Below are positions 13,093-13,093 of a stretch of 13,093 nt of DNA, in pieces. The stretch spans positions 1-13,093 of the forward strand of contig JAHENP010000127.1 of NCBI GenBank assembly GCA_018609965.1, read 5' to 3'. The notes beneath the pieces are model-generated. The model saw nothing but the letters and a program-made list of their open reading frames with translations. It was not told where the DNA came from and made no database searches. Source of the stretch: Haloferacaceae archaeon. GTDB lineage: Archaea; Halobacteriota; Halobacteria; Halobacteriales; Haloferacaceae. Position 1 is the first letter of the stretch; each line of letters starts with the position of its first letter. A program made the translations under genes and the position numbers.

Positions 13093-13093
13093 C

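Overview
This window reads as chromosomal DNA of a halophilic archaeon (class Halobacteria). GC is high: a hand count gives 45 of 60 bases in 9301-9360. The proteins are acidic. Two archaeal-type translation initiation factors (aIF1A and aIF1) are present. Most genes have a TATA-like box centred about 26-30 nt before the start codon and no Shine-Dalgarno (SD) site, which is the leaderless arrangement usual in haloarchaea. Leucine is often written TTG, which is notable for such GC-rich DNA. I cannot name a genus from sequence alone.

Layout. 1-24: possible tail of an upstream gene. 77-577 (+): NYN/LabA-type putative RNase, clearly poorer in GC than its neighbours. 713-892 (-): small two-helix membrane protein. 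Between these convergent genes, 596-651 can fold into a perfect cloverleaf of four abutting helices, with a good minus-strand TATA box at 689-696. 984-1274 (+): aIF1A. 1435-1725 (+): unrecognised acidic protein. 1816-2592 (+): DUF1405 membrane protein. 2688-3755 (+): enolase-superfamily enzyme, convergent with shikimate dehydrogenase aroE (3784-4629, -). 4773-5969 (+): CaCA-family Na+/Ca2+-exchanger-like protein whose N terminus is a five-copy 8-residue repeat. 6038-6118 (+): candidate 26-residue leader ORF that overlaps the GTG start of dtdA (6115-7527, +), the archaeal D-aminoacyl-tRNA deacylase. 7524-7910 (-): acidic unrecognised protein whose stop codon shares a CTAG with the dtdA stop.

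8177-12544 (+) is a three-gene operon: MoxR ATPase, DUF58 protein, and a TgpA-like membrane transglutaminase with DUF4129. The first junction is a 52-nt gap holding a hairpin directly against an SD; the second is a 4-nt GTGA overlap. 12755-13048 (+): aIF1 (SUI1), followed by a strong hairpin at the window edge.

Functionally there are two themes. One is translation: aIF1A, aIF1 and DtdA, which clears D-amino acids from tRNA. The other is the cell envelope: exchanger, DUF1405 protein, and the MoxR-DUF58-transglutaminase module, whose targets in haloarchaea are not established. Most genes are ordinary core genes. The unexplained signals are the cloverleaf, the candidate dtdA leader ORF, the possible RNA switch before the DUF58 gene, and the repeat-bearing exchanger N terminus. 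No CRISPR array, tRNA, rRNA or insertion sequence was seen, and no stretch over 300 bases lacks a gene.
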